Assembly (NCBI GenBank): GCA_964504565.1
Contig: CAZDEY010000001.1
Coordinates: 186,001-250,000, forward strand
Source of the DNA: Cesiribacter sp964504565
GTDB lineage: Bacteria > Bacteroidota > Bacteroidia > Cytophagales > Cyclobacteriaceae
DNA: 64,000 nucleotides
Direction: 5' to 3'
This document shows, piece by piece, positions 58,532 through 64,000 of the stretch. Positions within the stretch are counted from its first letter, which is position 1, and the number at the start of each line of letters is the position of its first letter. The translations under genes and the position numbers were made by a program. Below the pieces are notes generated by a model that was not told where the DNA came from, made no database searches, and saw only the letters and a list, made by a program, of their open reading frames with translations.

Positions 58532-60815
58532 CTACCGGTTTAGGGCCCAGCGTACGCCTACGTACACCTCGCGGCCGTGTATGGGGCTATAGGCGTAGGC
58601 GGTATCAAAGTTTTCGCTGAAGCCGGGTGAGGAATTGGGGTCGTTAAAGCCTACCAACGGCGACCACGACTGCCGGTAGTTGAACAGGTTTTGGATGCCA
58701 CCGTACAGGCTGAAGTTTTTACTGAAATCTTTCTGCACCTGCAAGTCGCCCAGGGTAAACGGCTGCGAGCGAGTAGGCCGGGCGGTGGCTACCGGTTCGC
58801 CAGTTTCGGGGTTCAAGTCAAACACCTCGGGCAACTCCATAGGGCCGGTTACGCGTAGGGTTAGGGCAAAAGTAAGGTTACTCTTTTTTAGGCGGTAATT
58901 AGCCGTGCCTATGCCCGTCCAGAGCGGGGCAAACTCAATACGGCGGGTTTGGTCTATCCCGTTCTCGTCGGGCTCGGTTTCGGTAACGCGCTGCCAGTTA
59001 GCGCCAATATTAAACCCTAACGGAAAGCGAAACTCGTGCTGTATATTAAACCCAATACCCTGGCTGGTAGCGTAGCCATCGGAGTTGGCGTAAATAATTT
59101 TGTTATCGTCGGTATCGTAATCGGGTATAATTTTATTGGTAAAATGGGTATAGAAGGCATCAATATCGATAGTGCCCTGCCCGCCGCCCAGGCTGTAAAA
59201 ATGGTTCAGGTTAAGCGAGCCATTATAACTTTCTTCGGGCTGAAGTTCTTCGGTAACCTCTACGGTGCGCTGCCCGGTTACAAAGGCGTGGTCTTCGGTA
59301 AACAAATTCACTATACGGAAACCGGTACCAAAATTAGCCCGCAAACTGGTGAAATCGGTAATACTATATTTAGTGTTGAAACGCGGGGCAAATATTAGCC
59401 CGTGGGCCTGGTAGTGGTCTAGGCGGGCGCCGGCCAGTACGGTTACCTTGGGGCTTATTTCCCACTCGTTCTGCGCAAACAGGCCGGGTATGTACTGCCG
59501 GTCGCCGCCGGTGGGGGTGGCAATCGTATTGTCATCGTAGTACTGGTAGCGGTTGGTTAGCCCTAACAGTAGGGTATGCTTAGCCAGCGGTTTAGTCCAG
59601 ATTAGGTTAGAAAACAAGATTTGCTGCTGAGCCACGTAATGGTCGGCGCCGTAGTAGCTATCTTGGTCGTGGTGGCTTAGCGAGTAGTCCAGCCGAAAAT
59701 CTTCGCTGCCGGCAAATTCGTAGGTGCCAAAAAATTCGGCCCGGTGGGTATAGATACTCTCGCCGTAAATTTCCTCGCTGCCGCGTAGCTCCCGGTAGTT
59801 GCGGTTGGCCAAATACTGCTCTAAACCATTGCGGCGGTCTTCGTAGAAGTACTTACCGGCCAGGGTAAACTTCTTGCCGTTGTCGCGGTCCATACTCCAC
59901 TTGGTAAAGAGCGAGTAGCGGTCCAGGTTAATCATATCGCCAAAGCCGTCGTTATTGAAATCATCAAAATCGCCAATATAGGCCCAGTTTAGGCCCACAA
60001 AGCCATTAAATTTACCTACCCGCGGGGCGGCCGCTACGTTACCAAAACTTTCCAGGTGGCTGGTACCCATTACATCTACCATAAGGGCGGGCTGCTCGGC
60101 CGGGTCTTTGGTAATTATATTGATAACCCCGGCCACCGCCTCGCTACCGTACAGGGTGGAGCTGGGGCCCTTAATCACCTCAAAGCGATCAATAATAAGG
60201 TTGGGTATGCCGTTTAAGCCGTATACCGAAGCCAGGTTGCCGTAGATGGGGGTGCCATCCATTAGCACAGCGGTGTAGGGGCCCGGCAGGCCGTTAATGC
60301 TGATGCTGTTAGTGAAGCATACCCCGCAGGCTANNNNNNNNNNCCACCTCCTGCACGCCGTTAACCAGCGTAACGCTTTCTACTATACTACTGGCCGCAG
60401 CGGGCAAAAAGGTTTCCAAATATTTACTGGTTAGCACCTCTACCTTTACCGGCGATTCGCTTACGTACTTAGGCGTTTGCGTGCCGGTCACTACTACCTC
60501 ATTCAGGTTTAGGTTGCTTTCTTCCAGCCTTACATTAAGCGTTAGAGTTTGGCCCGGCTGGCCGTTTACTTGGGTAGTGTGGGGTTTATGGCCGGCAAAC
60601 CGAATTTCCAGAGTAAGCGGTTCATTAGCCGGAAGTTCTAATTCGTAGTAGCCGGTGGTGTTGGCTACGGTGCCGCTGGATTCATTTTTGAGGCTAACCG
60701 TAGCGCCGGGTAAGGTGCCGCCCGGACTACTTATAGTGCCGTTTATGGTAAATTTTTGCTGCGCCGAAAGCGAAAATGAACTAACCGTGATTAGAAAAAG
60801 TAAAATGTACTTCAT
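58532..60815 (-). CDS. TonB-dependent receptor with CxxC plug motif, split by an assembly gap
   Basis: The start at 60815 (MKYILLFL) begins a clean signal peptide, nine codons inside a longer frame. The protein has a CarboxypepD_reg domain (about residues 20-100), a plug with VVVTGTQTPKYVSESPVKVEVL, then an N gap (60334-60343), and CGVCFTNSISINGLPG and LYGSEAVAGVINIITK just after it. The frame breaks at the gap but the reading resumes exactly where the plug should, so it is one gene. The barrel ends with VYVGVRWALNR. The CxxC motif in the plug marks a subgroup of Bacteroidota receptors; the substrate (a metal complex or cofactor) is unknown. Confidence 0.85.
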
Positions 60816-60899
60816 ATAAGGCTTAAAAAATCTAACACCCAAATCTAAATGCAGATACTATATGATACTAATAATTTAGTTAGATGTTTAAAAATATTT

Positions 60900-60917
60900 A
60901 TTTAGATAAGGCTAAAT
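60900..60917. promoter_or_regulatory. Fur-like inverted repeat upstream of the second TonB receptor
   Basis: ATTTAG-ATAAGG-CTAAAT lies about 85 bases upstream of the receptor start and resembles the boxes at 7147 and 7206 (TTTAG arms) except for a 6-base rather than 5-7-base spacer. Assignment to iron control is tentative. Confidence 0.3.
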
Positions 60918-61038
60918 TCTTTAGCCTTGTGATTTCTGAGCTATTGTAATTATAGTATCTGTGAGCATGGTAAGTATTATACTACTCTAATAAACCAGAA
61001 AGTAGCATATTTGAGGAAGGGGTTATACCTTCAATTTT

Positions 61039-62199
61039 ATGTTGAACCAGCTACCAGCTCAGTGGAAACTATTTGTAAGTAAAGAAAAGGAACTTGGTTA
61101 CTACCGGCTGGTTTGTCTCTTGGCTATACTTCTTTTTAGTGGTAGTTACCTATACGCCACGTATTCGGCTAATTGCCAAACCCCGGACTCCCGTATCTAC
61201 TTATCGGTGGCAGGGTATATACACCAGTATGGAACATTTCCGCCCGACTCGATTATTGCCTATTACCATTGGGGACCACTGTTCCCGCTTATTCTTTCCC
61301 TAATCAATCCGGATAATGAAATTAGCATTAGGCTGCTACAATACTTTGCTTTAGCCGGAAGCTTTTTGTGTTGGTTTATAATAGGTTATCGTTTTCTTCA
61401 GCCTAAAATTAGGTTAATCTACCCTTTACTAATCTGCCTGACGCCCTCGATATTAGCCAGCGGGGTGTTTATTTGGTCCGAGGCGGTTTTTTATCTGTTC
61501 TTTTCGCTGTACTGCTTAGGTTTAGTGTGTCTTCTAAATAAAGCAAAGGGTGGGCGACAATGGCTATGGCTGGCCGCTTTAGCAGGATTCTTCATGTGCT
61601 TGCAACGCAATGCCGGAGTCTTCTTCCTGCCCGGAAGCGTTGGGTTCTTAGGGTACTTAGCCTACAAAGACCGAACCAACTGGAAAGCAGTAGCCTTGCT
61701 GTTATTGGTATCGATAGGCGGTTTTTTAGTATGGAATTATTATGCTTTGGTTTCGGCTAACCGCGCTGCCGTAGCCTTCGAACTTTTTCCGGTAATTACC
61801 CCGTGGCAAAACCTGGCTAGGCTGGGCAGCGAGTTAACTATTCAATTAATGCCTCTGCCTAAACATATGGTTATCGGCTTAGGCTTTATACTGGTTCTGG
61901 CAGGAATATTAATCTACGGCAGTCGCTACTTAAATAACAGCTTAAAGCTTCTGCTGAGCTTGGTTATTGGCTATTGGGCAGTATGGGTGGCCATTCCCGC
62001 ATCAGACTCCGATATTGACCGTTTTTTAAGCCCCACGATTTTACCTTTCTGGCTACTTTTATTAACCATACTTCAGGGTATTGCCGATCGGTACGCTGTA
62101 AGCAAAAAGTTAATTGCCGCCCTGCTGTCGTTATGGCTGCTGTACCCGCTGGCTCGTACGGTTAATAACGCTATTTTGTGGCACAACTGTAACTTATAA
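61039..62199 (+). CDS. Membrane glycosyltransferase, GT39/ArnT-like
   Basis: The 386-residue protein has about ten transmembrane segments and an extracytoplasmic loop after the first helix with PDSRIYLSVAGYIHQYG, where the Asp matches the catalytic acidic site of GT-C enzymes (ArnT/PMT/PglI-like), followed by YYHWGPLFPLILSL. Such enzymes move sugars from polyprenyl-phosphate carriers on the outer face of the membrane. The substrate is unknown. It is a single gene on the plus strand. Confidence 0.72.
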   Translation: MLNQLPAQWKLFVSKEKELGYYRLVCLLAILLFSGSYLYATYSANCQTPDSRIYLSVAGYIHQYGTFPPDSIIAYYHWGPLFPLILSLINPDNEISIRLLQYFALAGSFLCWFIIGYRFLQPKIRLIYPLLICLTPSILASGVFIWSEAVFYLFFSLYCLGLVCLLNKAKGGRQWLWLAALAGFFMCLQRNAGVFFLPGSVGFLGYLAYKDRTNWKAVALLLLVSIGGFLVWNYYALVSANRAAVAFELFPVITPWQNLARLGSELTIQLMPLPKHMVIGLGFILVLAGILIYGSRYLNNSLKLLLSLVIGYWAVWVAIPASDSDIDRFLSPTILPFWLLLLTILQGIADRYAVSKKLIAALLSLWLLYPLARTVNNAILWHNCNL

Positions 62200-62312
62200 G
62201 CCGGAGAGTATGCTAAGATGCAAAATCAGATAAGGCTATTTACCATTTTACGGATTTGTAACAAGCTTTGAATTACTGCATCTTTCTACCTAAATAACTA
62301 TTTACTTTTTAT

Positions 62313-63374
62313 ATGATAGTTCGGTTTTTAGTTTGGGCGGCATGCCTGTTTACCTTACCTAACTGTAGCCTGGCTCAGTACCCTTTACCGGCCGGGCTTC
62401 CGGAAAACCATAGGCTTTCTTCGGCCAAACTAGATACGCTGAGCCGTTGGCTGGAAACCTCCGGCTCTTCGGCCCTACTAATTTTGGTTGATGGAAAGCT
62501 GGTGTACGAATGGGGCGCTACCCAACCCAAGCACACCGTACACTCCATCCGTAAGGCGCTGATAAACTCACTGTATGGCATTTATGTAGGCAACGGCACA
62601 ATTGATACCACCCAAACGCTGGCTACCTTAGGTATAGATGATAAATTCAGGTTAAGTGATGCCGAAAAGCAAGCTACCGTGGCCGATATCCTAAAGAGCC
62701 GGTCGGGGGTGTACCACCCCGCAGCGGCCGTATCGGAAGGCATGCTTAGGGATATGCCAGATCGTAACAGTAAAGCCCCGGGCGAGCACTTCTACTACAA
62801 TAATTGGGACTTTAATGTTGCGGGTTATATTCTGGAGAAGAAAACCGGCAAAAGTATTTACGAATTATTTTACCAGCACATTGGCCAACCGTTAGGTATG
62901 GACTTTGGCACAAATATTCAAACGCTAAACGGTGATGAAGAAGGTTTCTTCCCGGATGACGACACCGACGGCTTCTATCAATATGAACGCTCTAAATCTA
63001 ATTATCCGGCGTATCATTTTAGGCTTTCGGCGCGCGATATGGCACTATACGGGCAGCTTTACTTGCAAAACGGCAATTGGAATGGCCAACAACTAATTCC
63101 TGAAAGCTGGATAGAGGCTTCTACTACAGCTTATTCTATAACTAATCCAACCTACGGTATTGGTTACGGCATGCTCTGGAATGTGCTAATGCCCACCGAA
63201 AACCGAACGGCAAAATCTTTTTATCATACCGGTGCCGGCGTACACATGCTGGGCGTGTACCCGGCCAGCCGGCTAGTGCTGGTTCATAGGGTTAATACCG
63301 AACAAGAGTATAATTTTACCGAAGCCCAGTTTTACCGTATGATTTCTTTGGTTTGGCGTGCTTATACTGACTAA
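62313..63374 (+). CDS. Exported serine hydrolase, class C beta-lactamase fold
   Basis: The 353-residue protein has a signal peptide (about residues 1-21; a Cys at 18 may make it a lipoprotein) and SIRK (SxxK) in HSIRKALINSLYG, YNN in FYYNNWDFNVAG and a late HTGAGVHML (HTG). It is close in layout to the serine hydrolase at 10414 (both have VADIL/TIKNL-K-SRSG-like segments after the nucleophile). The substrate cannot be read. Confidence 0.78.
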   Translation: MIVRFLVWAACLFTLPNCSLAQYPLPAGLPENHRLSSAKLDTLSRWLETSGSSALLILVDGKLVYEWGATQPKHTVHSIRKALINSLYGIYVGNGTIDTTQTLATLGIDDKFRLSDAEKQATVADILKSRSGVYHPAAAVSEGMLRDMPDRNSKAPGEHFYYNNWDFNVAGYILEKKTGKSIYELFYQHIGQPLGMDFGTNIQTLNGDEEGFFPDDDTDGFYQYERSKSNYPAYHFRLSARDMALYGQLYLQNGNWNGQQLIPESWIEASTTAYSITNPTYGIGYGMLWNVLMPTENRTAKSFYHTGAGVHMLGVYPASRLVLVHRVNTEQEYNFTEAQFYRMISLVWRAYTD

Positions 63375-63562
63375 GCAGGTTGGGCTTTACAGCTCTTTTT
63401 TATCTGCTACATCGGTAATAAATAACTATAAACTAAGGTAGCAAACTAATAAATTCTTAGCCGGCACCGGAGAATTAGTTAATTGGTTACTTTGTAATTT
63501 TAAGGTAAACTTTATTACTTTAAAGGCTTAGCTGCTTTAGCACCAGGCTCCGATACTGTTAT

Positions 63563-64000
63563 ATGTCTAAGAGATTTCCGTATACTATTGCTAATTGGCA
63601 GCCTGGCCGAGCTTCTGTTCTGGTCTTTGTTAGTGGTATACTATTAGTAGCGGGGGGGCTTTCTCCCCTAAATTTACAAGCTCAGCCTCAATATAATTCG
63701 TATAAAAATCGTCTGAGCACGTTTTTTTTAAACCACCCGGAATATGGTAAGCCGGTAAGCCACTACGATTCCCTAAGCCAGCACTCACCCTATTTGGTAG
63801 ATCAATTTTTTGGGCTGCTGGGCGGTGCCTACCTTATGTACCGGACTGATGCCGCCAGTGCTACCACCCGCCTGGTGCAGGCTAAAACCCTATTACACAA
63901 TAAACCCGAGCTTAAAGCTTACCAAGGGTATTTGTATACTATTGAAGGCTTACTTTCGGCTCAGGTTGAAAATTTTGAGGCTGCCGATAATTTATACCGA
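63563..64000 (+). CDS. Exported protein, N-terminal part, TPR-like
   Basis: An ATG at 63563 opens a frame that runs out of the window (146 codons). It has a signal/anchor segment (about residues 16-34, SVLVFVSGILLVAGG), then a helical region (LVDQFFGLLGGAYLMYRTDAAS, TTRLVQAKTLLHNKPELKAY) that looks like TPR-type helix pairs. Such proteins in Bacteroidota are often sensor proteins with a C-terminal HTH or kinase, but the end is missing. Confidence 0.6.
   Translation, partial: MSKRFPYTIANWQPGRASVLVFVSGILLVAGGLSPLNLQAQPQYNSYKNRLSTFFLNHPEYGKPVSHYDSLSQHSPYLVDQFFGLLGGAYLMYRTDAASATTRLVQAKTLLHNKPELKAYQGYLYTIEGLLSAQVENFEAADNLYR

Noticed and set aside
4744..60842. Real frameshifts in TonB receptors and CPBP protease
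   Set aside because: Every frame change coincides with an N run, and protein motifs continue on both sides; they are assembly-gap artefacts.

Overview
The window looks like a scaffold of a Bacteroidota (Cytophagales-like) genome. The signs are two TonB-dependent receptors with CarboxypepD_reg/plug architecture, a HmuY protein, a SusD-family lipoprotein, two secreted proteins with type IX secretion (T9SS) C-terminal sorting domains, many lipoproteins with short Cys lipoboxes, an AsmA protein, and a promoter of the Bacteroidota type (TTG-N19-TAnnTTTG). Six runs of N mark assembly gaps, and three genes carry artificial frame breaks at them.

Layout. 0-8.5 kb (minus strand): a metal/heme acquisition region with a partial lipoprotein, an MbnP-family protein, a small Cys-motif membrane protein, a DUF6607-like protein, a DoxX-like protein, HmuY and its TonB receptor preceded by Fur-like boxes, then a glutaminyl-cyclase-like M28 protein. 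8.8-12.9 kb: an AT-rich stretch of plus-strand single genes separated by palindromic, cassette-like junctions. It includes an unusual HEPN-LprI fusion and a GH53 galactanase. 12.9-21.3 kb: AraC regulator, DJ-1/PfpI protein, PAS histidine kinase, DUF922 peptidase, a T9SS cargo and a large-subunit catalase. 21.5-27.2 kb: a YD-repeat-like secreted protein, an orphan FAS1-SusD fusion and an AsmA protein; an 86-bp direct repeat that includes the end of asmA flanks the SusD gene. 27.3-29.6 kb: an NmrA-like reductase divergent from HxlR and OsmC genes. 30.5-40.8 kb: lipoproteins, M14 peptidase, YdeI-like protein, a 1200-residue MopE-repeat T9SS protein, inositol monophosphatase, AlkB-like dioxygenase and acyltransferase. 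40.8-42.8 kb: a RAYT transposase, its decayed copies and REP-like palindromes. 43.3-48.5 kb (minus): an ECF-sigma operon and a PadR-HAAS-DUF4097-like-CPBP operon with a matching pair of candidate operators.

51.2-54.1 kb (minus) holds a complete AT-rich three-gene ABC-three-component (ABC-3C) conflict system: a REase-like/CTD effector, a middle component and a DUF2326 ABC ATPase, all with overlapping reading frames. It is the clearest candidate defence system in the window. 54.1-58.3 kb holds lnt, rsmI, small secreted proteins (one with a stop codon in its signal peptide) and pterin dehydratase. 58.5-60.8 kb is a second TonB receptor with a CxxC plug motif. 61-64 kb (plus) has a membrane glycosyltransferase, a serine hydrolase and the start of another exported protein.

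No rRNA, tRNA, CRISPR array or integrase was recognised. All family assignments come from reading motifs by eye; no database search was run.
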